Positions 8,686 to 15,208 of a DNA stretch of 64,000 nucleotides are shown in pieces. Both the position numbers and the translations under genes were made by a program. The DNA comes from Spirosoma arboris (GTDB lineage: Bacteria; Bacteroidota; Bacteroidia; Cytophagales; Spirosomataceae). The notes under the pieces were generated by a model. The model searched no databases. It saw nothing but the letters and a program-made list of their open reading frames with translations, and was not told the origin of the DNA. Numbering within the stretch: position 1 is the stretch's first letter; the number at the start of each line of letters is the position of its first letter. The stretch covers positions 1 to 64,000 of the forward strand of contig NZ_WPIN01000007.1 of assembly GCF_009754945.1 (NCBI RefSeq). Reading direction: 5' to 3'.

Positions 8686-9460
8686 AGTCCGCAAGACCAC
8701 ACACAAGCAGCCGATACCGACGAAACAGGGAAATAAAAAGAGCGTAGATAAAGGTCAACTAGGGGTTAGCTCTATTTCCCTTCAACCACCCGCTGCCTAT
8801 ACGCCGGCACGTTAAACAGCCAATTAGCGCTAGTCTGTTCTCTACAGCAACGGCCAACCGTCTCATTCATACATACCCAATTATGTATTTAGGTGAAGTT
8901 GGCCACCGCCGGGCGGTCCCGCCTATTTTTCCGCTTCGGAAGTCCGATTTTTATCAAGCGATTGGCTTCTAGTTAATGAACTGTATTCACTAGTAAATCA
9001 GCAACGAAATCGCCTGGTTTATGCCCATGAAAGCTTCAATATAGCATGCTGATTAATAACATTCTGTAATAGTACAGTGCGTAACTACACGTAAGATGCT
9101 CAACAAATCCTCCACTTTTAACTCATCGGACCGCTTGTGTTACTCTGTACCTGTCAGTAGTACGGGTTCGCTTTGGGATGGGTTTGGAGGCTGGTTATTT
9201 AGGGTATGTTCCAGTCTGCTTATTAAACCCGCCCGTCGCCAAGCTCGAATCAATTACGCCCCTTGCCGGATCATACAGCCAGGTAGTGATTTTCTGAGTA
9301 GTAACTGCCCCTCTCAATTATGCCTGAATCAGCTGGTAAAAGAGAGTCAATCGGTTCCTTAGTTATAAACTGCATAAATCCCACGCTTTGAGAGTAAAGT
9401 CTATACTACGTCAGTCAAGTTAATCAATACAGGTGGCCTCTCCGAACAAGTTGCATCCCA
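8686..9460 (+). other. 775-base region without a convincing gene
   Basis: Open frames here (for example 9096-9362, an 88-residue Ser/Cys/Arg mix) show no family pattern and no codon bias like the neighbours. A short frame at 8883-8972 would give a 29-residue peptide (ending in SDFYQAIGF) and could be a remnant, but that cannot be shown. This marks the left end of a gene-poor stretch that continues to tRNA-Leu at 13.7 kb. Confidence 0.45.
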
Positions 9461-9901
9461 ATGAAAGTCTCACAAATCGGTACCTCAACATTGATTACGC
9501 TAGTAGCTGCCGCTTTAGTAATTGGCTGGCTTGATGCCACCGCTGCAAAGCCAATCCTAGCCCTGTTAGGGATCATTCTACTTCTATTCTACAAATTGGA
9601 CGTTTATGTAACCCGCCAGCACATTAAGTTTGTATTTGGCATTGGCCTCATTCAACGCAGCATATCCCTCGACCAAGTGGTGGGCGTAAAAGTGGTCAGA
9701 AATTCAATATGGTCGGGTTGGGGTATTCGCGTAAGTTCAGCTTTTACACTCTATACGGTAGCTGGTTTGGATGCAATTGAGCTGACGCTAAAAGGAAAAG
9801 TCCGTACAATACGAATCGGTACCAACGTGCCAGAGCTACTAAGTGCTTACATTAATCAACAACTAGCCCTCATGAGAGCCAATCAAGATGAGGCCAGGTA
9901 A
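9461..9901 (+). CDS. Small membrane protein with PH-like domain
   Basis: A 146-residue protein. Two closely spaced hydrophobic helices (about residues 9-25 and 30-47) are followed by a soluble part of about 95 residues beginning LDVYVTRQHIKFVFGIGLIQRSISLDQVVGVKVVRNS. The 'i....g.....i.l..I..v...' pattern of short strands is what bacterial PH (bPH2/YdbT-like) domains show, and GWGIRVSSAFTLYTVAGLDAIELTLKGKVRTIRIGTN fits the later strands. Such proteins face the cytoplasm from the membrane and have unknown ligands. The gene stands alone. Confidence 0.55.
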   Translation: MKVSQIGTSTLITLVAAALVIGWLDATAAKPILALLGIILLLFYKLDVYVTRQHIKFVFGIGLIQRSISLDQVVGVKVVRNSIWSGWGIRVSSAFTLYTVAGLDAIELTLKGKVRTIRIGTNVPELLSAYINQQLALMRANQDEAR

Positions 9902-10056
9902 TATACTTGCTTTTCTAGCGCTGAAGCTGGACGGCATCCACCCTGGGGCTGACTCAGGTCACTAGTAAGTTAGGTCCTGTTGTCCAGACGGTATCGGTGC
10001 TCCTTGACTTTTGCGCAGTGCTGTACATACGCTTGAGTCATTTCTGAAAAGCAGCG

Positions 10057-10266
10057 TTACTGTCGAATCCAGCCTTTGAGTAGGGTCTTAGCCCACATGA
10101 AGTACTGAAGCATACTCAGGTCGGGGTTATCTTGGATAAATTTTTCCATTATTGTCGCAAACTCGCTTTCTTCTTCTGGGGTAAAGGCGGCCTGTTTTTC
10201 TTTCAGCCAACGAGGCATAAATTCGGTAATTGCCTTGCGCCGGCGGAGCTCTTCATCACTTTCCAT
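10057..10266 (-). CDS. Small hypothetical protein
   Basis: A 69-residue, highly charged protein (MESDEELRRRKAITEFMPRW...) with two predicted amphipathic helices and no membrane segment or signal. Composition, a normal ATG start and A-rich sequence just upstream of the ATG support it being real. I recognise no family. Its neighbours are a structured intergenic region and another small gene on the same strand. Confidence 0.45.
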   Translation of the reverse strand: MESDEELRRRKAITEFMPRWLKEKQAAFTPEEESEFATIMEKFIQDNPDLSMLQYFMWAKTLLKGWIRQ

Positions 10267-10328
10267 TTTATAATTTCGTTTCTTTGTATTACGAAGAACT
10301 AAGAGGGACTTCCAACCCGCTCTATAGT

Positions 10329-10443
10329 AAAGCCTTGTAGATCGCCCTGCAAGGCTTTATTGCTAATTTCGCATCGAAAGGTTAGAAACCTTCACTTACG
10401 ATGTTACCTTAAAGCCTTGTGGATCATTCTGCAAGGCTTTTTT
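10329..10443 (+). ncRNA. Structured region: duplicated hairpins around a third palindrome
   Basis: Two near-identical hairpins lie 82 bases apart. Each has stem AAAGCCTTG / CAAGGCTTT (10329-10358 and 10411-10440), and the second is followed by a T run, so it reads as an intrinsic terminator on the plus strand. Between them is a nested palindrome: CATCG/CGATG (10372-10376, 10399-10403) enclosing AAGGTT/AACCTT (10378-10383, 10387-10392). There is no plus-strand gene just upstream for these to terminate. They may be tandem terminators for a small untranslated transcript, or bidirectional terminators for the minus-strand gene ending at 10442. The RNA call is tentative. Confidence 0.35.
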
Positions 10444-10681
10444 ATGGTATAGTGCCTTTATCGTTAATGGATTTCAGCATCTGTAATACTTCGTTATCGC
10501 TAAGCGCCTTGCCCCAACTAGCGACGATACCCACAATCAAATTACTTACTCGTAATTGCTGTAAACTTGACGCAATTACGAGTGGTGGCTTATTGAGTAG
10601 GTTGGTCAGATCACCTGTAAGGCCTTCAGCATGGCATATAATAGCGATTTCATGCAGTATCTGGTCTCGCATATCATACAT
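10442..10681 (-). CDS. Small hypothetical protein
   Basis: A 79-residue protein (MYDMRDQILHEIAIICHAEGL...) that looks mostly helical, with no membrane segment or signal peptide. Its stop codon abuts the duplicated hairpins at 10329-10440. It has an ATG start and plausible composition, but no family is recognised. The sequence immediately upstream on the same strand (10706-10855) reads as the tail of another, apparently broken, gene that ends 25 bases before this start, so the two may once have formed an operon. Confidence 0.4.
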   Translation of the reverse strand: MYDMRDQILHEIAIICHAEGLTGDLTNLLNKPPLVIASSLQQLRVSNLIVGIVASWGKALSDNEVLQMLKSINDKGTIP

Positions 10682-10705
10682 GGCTTTTTATAGCTAAAAT
10701 TGCGT

Positions 10706-10855
10706 TTACAGGCTTTTCCCTGTTACATTCTTTGCGCCATTTTCATTATAGGCCAGATCAACTAAGGGGTAGTAAGCGATAAACTCATCCCAGGCATTTT
10801 TATAGACTGGATATGCTCTAACCTGAAATTTCGGTTTTAGTAGCTCAGGCTTTAA
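10706..10855 (-). pseudogene. Probable gene remnant (C-terminal fragment)
   Basis: Read on the minus strand, this stretch encodes about 49 residues that look like genuine protein (for example FQVRAYPVYKNAWDEFIAYY followed by PLVDLAYNENGAKNV) and end at a proper stop. Upstream the frame is closed by a TGA at 10856-10858, and no ATG, GTG or TTG start serves it. A start lost by truncation or frameshift is the simplest reading. I do not recognise the family. It lies just upstream of, and codirectional with, the small gene at 10442-10681. Confidence 0.3.
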
Positions 10856-11294
10856 TCATTCAACTAACTTATAAGTTGGTTGGCTTGCTGCTTCATGGTT
10901 GGCTGCTGTGGCCTAGTGACTAACCTACGGGTAATTTAGGAAAATAGCAAATAAGCCAAACGGGTCTATGGAAGGATGGCTCTCGGTGTAGGCAATGTAG
11001 AAAATGCAGGCTGAAACAACACTTTTTATTTTTCCCTGCAACGAGTCGAGGCTATTAGTGACAATTTTTCTGTTTCAGGGGCTACCTGTGAAGGACTTTG
11101 GCAGAGTAAGTGAGTACTCGTTTGAAAAGATCGGGCTTTGTTCCTCAGCAATTGGATTACTCTCAATAAAGGGTACACCATTGCTACCAACGTGCTACAA
11201 CTTCCCCAGCCCATCAGCTAATTGCTTAGTTTATTAATAAGTAATTTTACTTAACTTGCCTGTCAAACAAGAACAAGTGTATGTTAACAAACCA

Positions 11295-11325
11295 AAAACG
11301 CCGGTCTCGCTTGGGCTGGCGTTTT
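11295..11325 (+). terminator. Intrinsic terminator-like hairpin
   Basis: AAAACGCC at 11295-11302 pairs with GGCGTTTT at 11318-11325, and the T run extends to seven bases. The stem is short but GC-rich at its core. No gene is evident directly upstream on the plus strand. Confidence 0.6.
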
Positions 11326-11408
11326 TTTATAGTATAACCACTACCTACTACTCTTTTACCTGCATTAGCTGTGTATCTTATAGGTACATGTTGGTGTGGA
11401 TTAGGATG

Positions 11409-11437
11409 AAATGCCGACCCGGATCGAGTCGGCATTT
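11409..11437 (+). terminator. Intrinsic terminator-like hairpin
   Basis: AAATGCCGAC at 11409-11418 pairs perfectly with GTCGGCATTT at 11428-11437 across a nine-base loop, with T residues following. It lies about 30 bases before the small gene at 11470 and would insulate that gene from upstream transcription. Confidence 0.6.
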
Positions 11438-11469
11438 TTGTGTATCTTCACTTGGGCAAAATCGTACTT

Positions 11470-11700
11470 ATGAATCCTGTTATTTCCCCTGGTGATTGGG
11501 TCAGTGTTGAAATCCGTATTGGCGGTTACTATCGAGGCAAACAGAAAGGGGTGGTACTTCGCTGGACAGCTTCGGGCCGTATTTCGGTTAAGCTCGATGA
11601 TAAAGGGCAAGTTAAGAATGTATCAGCAGACCAGGTCAAGAAAGTGGCCGGTTGTCCAGCTAAGGATGCCTGTCGACATCACCGTATCCATCAAATGTGA
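11470..11700 (+). CDS. Small basic protein, possibly SH3/KOW-like
   Basis: The open frame begins at 11440, but the ATG at 11470 (MNPVISPGDWVSVEIR) is a more natural start and gives 76 residues. The pattern PGDWVSVEIRIGGYYRGKQKGVVLRWTASGRISVKLDDKGQVKNVSADQVKKV looks like a small beta-barrel of SH3 or KOW type, with a Cys/His-containing tail (CPAKDACRHHRIH) that could bind metal. The 3' end overlaps the convergent phosphoribosyltransferase gene by about 40 bases. Function is unknown. The call rests on composition and strand pattern. Confidence 0.5.
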   Translation: MNPVISPGDWVSVEIRIGGYYRGKQKGVVLRWTASGRISVKLDDKGQVKNVSADQVKKVAGCPAKDACRHHRIHQM

Positions 11701-12313
11701 TATCGCCGGTGGCTGGCTCGATGAACTGAGTAATATCATTGGTAAGGCCCTGGGTTCGTATAGGTGCAAATACTCTTATTCTCGTATCAGGAAACGCTTC
11801 CGAAAGACGTAGCGCACAAGCGAAGGACGTTCTTCCCTTGGTTAAAACATCATCTATTATCGTGATTCGTTTCGGCGAGATCACTTCCAATTTTTTTACA
11901 GTCAGGCTATTATATTGCTCTTCAACTGTTGGTCTGTTTCCTTGTGATGAGCCAGAAGACTTTCTAATGGCGTTAGCCCGCTCTAGGTAAGGTATAACTA
12001 TGTCAGCAAGACCAGCTTTGACTATTTCATCAGCAATCAATCGAGCCGGCCATAATCCCCCGGCTACTAAAAGAGAACTACCAGGTACTGGAACAAGTAC
12101 AACGTCTTCGCCAAAGAAGTCGCGAAAAAGGGCTGATTTCTCAAATTGGCCAGTAAGGTACTTTGCAAAGCCCTCAAGTGTTTCCGCGTTTCCATTTTTA
12201 AATCTGTAGCAAGAGTTCCTTGAGTGCACTGACTCCCTGGATTTTCCCCTTGGCGAATAATTGGCTACCGTCGCATATCTAACTGGGGAAATCTGAGTAG
12301 CATTCTTCATCAA
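11660..12313 (-). CDS. Phosphoribosyltransferase-domain protein, partner of a DprA-like protein
   Basis: A 217-residue protein. The C-terminal half is a type I phosphoribosyltransferase fold: the PRPP-binding loop reads ITIIDDVLTKGRTSFAC at about residues 149-165, with the preceding strand DVVLVPVPGSSLL near 70-82. It is the ComF/PRTase type rather than a known purine or pyrimidine salvage enzyme, and the hood region is unusual. The first 35 or so residues (RYATVANYSPRGKSRESVHSRNSCYRFKNG) are not part of the core fold. Its start lies inside the end of the DprA-like gene (35-base overlap), so the two are surely co-translated. The substrate is unknown. A role in processing nucleotides or nucleic-acid ends within a conflict system is inference. 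Confidence 0.75.
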   Translation of the reverse strand: MMKNATQISPVRYATVANYSPRGKSRESVHSRNSCYRFKNGNAETLEGFAKYLTGQFEKSALFRDFFGEDVVLVPVPGSSLLVAGGLWPARLIADEIVKAGLADIVIPYLERANAIRKSSGSSQGNRPTVEEQYNSLTVKKLEVISPKRITIIDDVLTKGRTSFACALRLSEAFPDTRIRVFAPIRTQGLTNDITQFIEPATGDITFDGYGDVDRHP

Positions 12314-13001
12314 CTATGCCAGATGGGATGGTATAAAACAAATCCTCAAAGTTATCCTGCGATAGCAACTGAGCGCCATACTTTATCATTTCCTGAGCCC
12401 ATGATAGATTCCTTTCTTTGACAAGATTTTCTAGTAAGTATAAAGGTCTTCCAAGTCTTAGGGCTTCCCATCCCTGGTGAACCGTTCCACTTTTTTCAGA
12501 GGCTTCAATAATGATTGTTGCATGGCTTATTAAGGCCATGGTCCGGTTCCGAATCGGGAAGTTCTTAGGCTGGAAAGGAGTATATGACGGAAATTGGGAG
12601 ATAACCAGTTGCTCACTCGCTAATCGTTCAAAAAGTCCGTGGTTCGATTTGGGATAAGGTTTATTTAAGGGCGTTCCCAAAACAGCTATTGTTCTACCGT
12701 TACATGCTAATGCGGTCTGATGAGCAATGGTATCGATTCCTTCGGCCAAACCACTAACTACTGTAATTCCATTTTCAACCAACCGCCTGGAAACAATTAC
12801 TGCTCTTCTTACGCCATTGGGTGTCGGATTTCTACTCCCAACTACAGATACGCGTCCTCCTCTTCTTAGCAAATCTAGGTTGCCAGAGTAGTAAGCTTTA
12901 TTGGGAGCATGTTTCTTTTCAAATTCATTCAAAACCCCAATCGTGTCTGGAATTGAAAAAAAAGGAAATTCTTCATTTTCTAGCAGGTCTTTCCTATTCA
13001 T
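12279..13001 (-). CDS. Stand-alone DprA/SMF-like (SLOG superfamily) protein
   Basis: A 240-residue protein with the Rossmann core of DprA. Visible signatures are VSVVGSRNPTPNGVRRA (about residues 52-68), VSGLAEGIDTIAHQTAL (82-98), GRTIAVLGTPLNKPYP (102-117) and the acidic/basic section FPIRNRTMALISHATIIIEASEKSGTVHQGWEALRLGRPLY (about 148-188). Housekeeping DprA has SGSLITA at the SGTVHQG position and also an N-terminal SAM domain and C-terminal winged helix, both absent here. It therefore looks like a specialised paralogue and not the competence protein. DprA proper binds ssDNA and loads RecA; the ligand here is unknown. It overlaps a phosphoribosyltransferase gene and is divergent from a small RHH gene. 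Confidence 0.8.
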   Translation of the reverse strand: MNRKDLLENEEFPFFSIPDTIGVLNEFEKKHAPNKAYYSGNLDLLRRGGRVSVVGSRNPTPNGVRRAVIVSRRLVENGITVVSGLAEGIDTIAHQTALACNGRTIAVLGTPLNKPYPKSNHGLFERLASEQLVISQFPSYTPFQPKNFPIRNRTMALISHATIIIEASEKSGTVHQGWEALRLGRPLYLLENLVKERNLSWAQEMIKYGAQLLSQDNFEDLFYTIPSGIVDEECYSDFPS

Positions 13002-13094
13002 AAAGCCTCTCCTGTTTATTGTTAGGCAAAGTGTGATTTTTTATCTTTTTAATCAAGATAAAATCATAATGGGCTTCAAGCAGTGTAAAGCTAA

Positions 13095-13140
13095 TGTATT
13101 AACACTAGTAATACAAATATTTTCGCTAAAAGTATTAACA
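13095..13140. promoter_or_regulatory. Candidate operator of the RHH/DprA-like module
   Basis: In the 187-base divergent spacer a perfect inverted repeat TGTATTA (13095-13101) / TAATACA (13109-13115) has a seven-base centre. A further copy of its left half, GTATTAACA, recurs at 13132-13140 in direct orientation, 36 bases from the first (13096-13104). Ribbon-helix-helix repressors typically bind short inverted or tandem half-sites of this kind near their own promoters. The link to the adjacent RHH gene is inference. Confidence 0.45.
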
Positions 13141-13188
13141 ATAATCATACATTTTCACTAAGTTTGTTCGACCATAAAAACTATTCTA

Positions 13189-13365
13189 ATGGCCAAAGAA
13201 ACAGCGTCTCTAGTAGTCAGGATGAGTCCAAAATTAAAAGAGGACTTCCGAGCCTTGTGCAATGAAGACGAAATTGATATGTCTGATAAGGTGCGCGAAA
13301 TTATTGCCAATTTGGTAAGAAACCGTAAACGCCAACTTGTAAAATCGGACGCAAAAGCGAATTAA
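13189..13365 (+). CDS. Ribbon-helix-helix (CopG/Arc-like) small DNA-binding protein
   Basis: A 58-residue protein read directly from the sequence. It begins MAKETASLVVRMSPKLKEDF, a beta strand followed by an amphipathic helix as in CopG/Arc/ParD proteins. The second helix follows a turn (MSDKVREIIANLVRNRKRQ), and the tail is basic. The start ATG at 13189 follows an A-rich leader. It is divergently transcribed from the DprA-like gene, 187 bases away, and a palindrome lies between them. It is probably the autorepressor of the module. Alternatively it could be an antitoxin, though no small toxin gene is adjacent. Confidence 0.6.
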   Translation: MAKETASLVVRMSPKLKEDFRALCNEDEIDMSDKVREIIANLVRNRKRQLVKSDAKAN

Positions 13366-13663
13366 AACACTGATTATCGGCAATTGGATATGACAGTCCA
13401 GTTGTTGTCGAAAAGCGCGTAGATAGATCGAGTAATTAGATAGGTATTGGTTCAGATGCTTTGGCTCACTCGACTTACCAACACTATGTTATCGTCACGA
13501 GTGGGTGTCGTGTTAGTGGGAGCTGATACGGAAGGTTGCTTACACTAGCTAAGGGTTATCAGAAGAACCACAATAAAATATAACCTCAGGAAATGATTCA
13601 TAATAGATGAGGCACACTGAAAGGAAACCGTACACCAATCCGTATACCGTATACAAAGAAAAA
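13366..13663 (+). other. Intergenic region, nothing identified
   Basis: About 300 bases between the RHH gene and the tRNA-Leu terminator. I see no open frame with protein-like character, no integrase fragment and no clear copy of the tRNA 3' end. An open frame that runs through the tRNA on the minus strand is an artefact of the tRNA sequence. Confidence 0.5.
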
Positions 13664-13696
13664 GCCGCAACCGATTGATTTACAATTGATTACGGC
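13664..13696 (-). terminator. Terminator of tRNA-Leu
   Basis: On the minus strand GCCGTAATCAATTG pairs with CAATCGGTTGCGGC, with two internal mismatches and a five-base loop, and is followed by TTTTTC. It lies directly downstream of the tRNA 3' end. Confidence 0.7.
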
Positions 13697-13705
13697 TAGT
13701 TTCTG

Positions 13706-13790
13706 TGCCGAAGGCGAGACTCGAACTCGCATGTCCGTAAAGACACACGCCCCTGAAACGTGCGTGTCTACCAATTTCACCACTTCGGCA
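13706..13790 (-). tRNA. tRNA-Leu (anticodon CAG)
   Basis: An 85-base type II tRNA. The acceptor arms TGCCGAA / TTCGGCA pair perfectly. The D loop carries AATTGGTAGA, typical of tRNA-Leu. The anticodon loop TTCAGGG has stem CACGT / GCGTG with CAG at the centre. A long variable arm follows, then the T arm with TTCGAGT. The discriminator is A and CCA is not encoded. The gene-poor accessory stretch lies on its 3' side, the usual side for integrated elements, but no duplicated 3' end was found. Confidence 0.93.
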
Positions 13791-13814
13791 GTACGCTTTC
13801 CCTATTTGGGATTG

Positions 13815-13846
13815 CAAAGATAGGGCTACCCTACCCGTACACGCAA
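13815..13846 (-). promoter_or_regulatory. Promoter of tRNA-Leu
   Basis: On the minus strand TATCTTTG (13815-13822) matches the Bacteroidota -7 element TAnnTTTG and TTG (13844-13846) lies 21 bases upstream as the -33 element. The tRNA begins 24 bases downstream of the -7 box. Confidence 0.65.
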
Positions 13847-13870
13847 GATTTTTTGCTAAAATTTTCTGAG

Positions 13871-15208
13871 TTATCGATTAAACAGCAGCAGCTTCCCTGG
13901 TTGTTCTGTCAGGAATTCACCATTTTGATAAACCAATTCACCTGATACAATCGTGTGAGTTACGCTGGCTCCAAACATATGCCCTTCCAACGGCGACCAA
14001 CCACATTGATACAGAACATTTTGCTTTGTGACGGTTGCTGGTTGATTCATATCGACTAAAACGAGGTCGGCCCAGTAGCCTTCGCGGACGTAACCACGTC
14101 GGTCAATCTGGAAGCAATCGGCAGGAGCATGGCTCATTTTGCGCACAACAGTTTCGAGCGATAGTTTGCCCTGATTCACAAAGTCGAGCATAAGTAACAA
14201 CGGATGCTGCACCAGCGGTAATCCCGAAGGAGCCTGCCAATACGGTTGCTGTTTTTCAGTCCAGGTATGGGGAGCATGATCGGTAGCAATAATATCTAAC
14301 CGATCATCTATTAAGGCAGCTAATAACGCTTCTTTATGATGAGGTGCTTTAATGGCGGGATTACACTTGATAAGGTTACCCAAAGTCGCATAGTCCCGGC
14401 TATCGAACCAAAGGTGATGCACGCAAACTTCTGCTGTAATTCGCTTCTCAGTGAGTGGGATCGTATTATCGAATAAGACCAGTTCATCGGCTGTCGATAT
14501 ATGCAGAATATGCAGACGTGCATTGTGCCGACGAGCCAGTTCAACGGCCATCGATGATGATTTCAGGCAGGCTTCTTCATTACGAATCAATGGGTGCAAA
14601 TCGGCTGTTGCATGGTCACCATATTCAGCTTTGTAACGTTCTGTATTAGCCCGAATCGTGGCTTCGTCTTCGCAATGCGTGGCAATCAGCATGGGGCTTT
14701 GGCGGAACAGGCTATCCAGTACCTGCTCGTTATCGACCAGCATATTACCGGTCGATGATCCCATAAATACCTTAATACCGCAAACGGTATTCGGATCGGT
14801 ACGCAACACCTCGTCGAGGTTATCATTCGACGCACCCATGAAAAACGAATAATTCGCTAGTGATGTCTGAGCTGCAATTGCATATTTATCGGCCAGCAAT
14901 GCCTGTGTTAATGCATTCGGGACGGTGTTGGGCATCTCCATAAAACTAGTGACACCCCCAGCTACGGCTGCCCGAGCTTCGGATTTAATTGTGGCCTTAT
15001 GTGTCAGTCCCGGCTCCCGAAAGTGCACCTGATCATCAATGACACCAGGCAATAGGTACTGCCCATTTGCTTCAATGATCTGATTGACATCAGCATCAGA
15101 CAGCCCCGACTTAATTTGAGAAATGAAGCCGTTTTCAATCAGTACATCAGTCTCGATAATCTGACCTTCGTTCACTAATCGAGCATTACGAATTAACAGT
15201 TTACTCAT
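13871..15208 (-). CDS. pyrC: Dihydroorotase
   Basis: A 445-residue amidohydrolase that interconverts carbamoyl aspartate and dihydroorotate in pyrimidine synthesis. Metal-site residues are visible: His62 in DDQVHFREPG, the bridging Lys146 in GIKVFMGSS, His178 in ATHCED, His236 in HILHIST and catalytic Asp310 in ATDHAPH. The first metal His of the usual HxH motif is Gln60. I believe this DDQVHFREPG form is common in Bacteroidota dihydroorotases, but cannot confirm that here. The length fits the class I family. Its start overlaps the hemB stop by four bases, so the two are co-translated. Confidence 0.9.
   Translation of the reverse strand: MSKLLIRNARLVNEGQIIETDVLIENGFISQIKSGLSDADVNQIIEANGQYLLPGVIDDQVHFREPGLTHKATIKSEARAAVAGGVTSFMEMPNTVPNALTQALLADKYAIAAQTSLANYSFFMGASNDNLDEVLRTDPNTVCGIKVFMGSSTGNMLVDNEQVLDSLFRQSPMLIATHCEDEATIRANTERYKAEYGDHATADLHPLIRNEEACLKSSSMAVELARRHNARLHILHISTADELVLFDNTIPLTEKRITAEVCVHHLWFDSRDYATLGNLIKCNPAIKAPHHKEALLAALIDDRLDIIATDHAPHTWTEKQQPYWQAPSGLPLVQHPLLLMLDFVNQGKLSLETVVRKMSHAPADCFQIDRRGYVREGYWADLVLVDMNQPATVTKQNVLYQCGWSPLEGHMFGASVTHTIVSGELVYQNGEFLTEQPGKLLLFNR

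Larger units (their letters stand above)
10859..11469 (+). other. Gene-poor stretch with two orphan terminators
   Basis: About 600 bases. Overlapping open frames on both strands (11004-11237 plus, 11026-11214 minus) have no recognisable fold and I do not call them. Two strong hairpins are described separately (11295-11325 and 11409-11437). The presence of terminators without genes suggests either small RNAs or decayed genes. Confidence 0.4.

Noticed and set aside
8883..8972. 29-residue frame possibly from an IS element
   Set aside because: Too short to assign; no terminal repeats or transposase motif around it.
9096..9362. 88-residue open frame
   Set aside because: Composition is Ser/Cys/Arg mixed with no fold or homology pattern, and the flanks show no coding signal. 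It sits in a gene-poor stretch where such frames arise by chance.
11004..11237. Overlapping frames on both strands near 11.1 kb
   Set aside because: Neither reads as a protein family and each is antisense to the other. Left uncalled.
12279..13001. Housekeeping competence dprA
   Set aside because: The protein lacks the SAM and winged-helix domains and SGSLITA, and its gene overlaps a PRTase, unlike the usual dprA setting.
13598..13783. Minus-strand frame across tRNA-Leu
   Set aside because: It is a translation of the tRNA gene itself, a known artefact.
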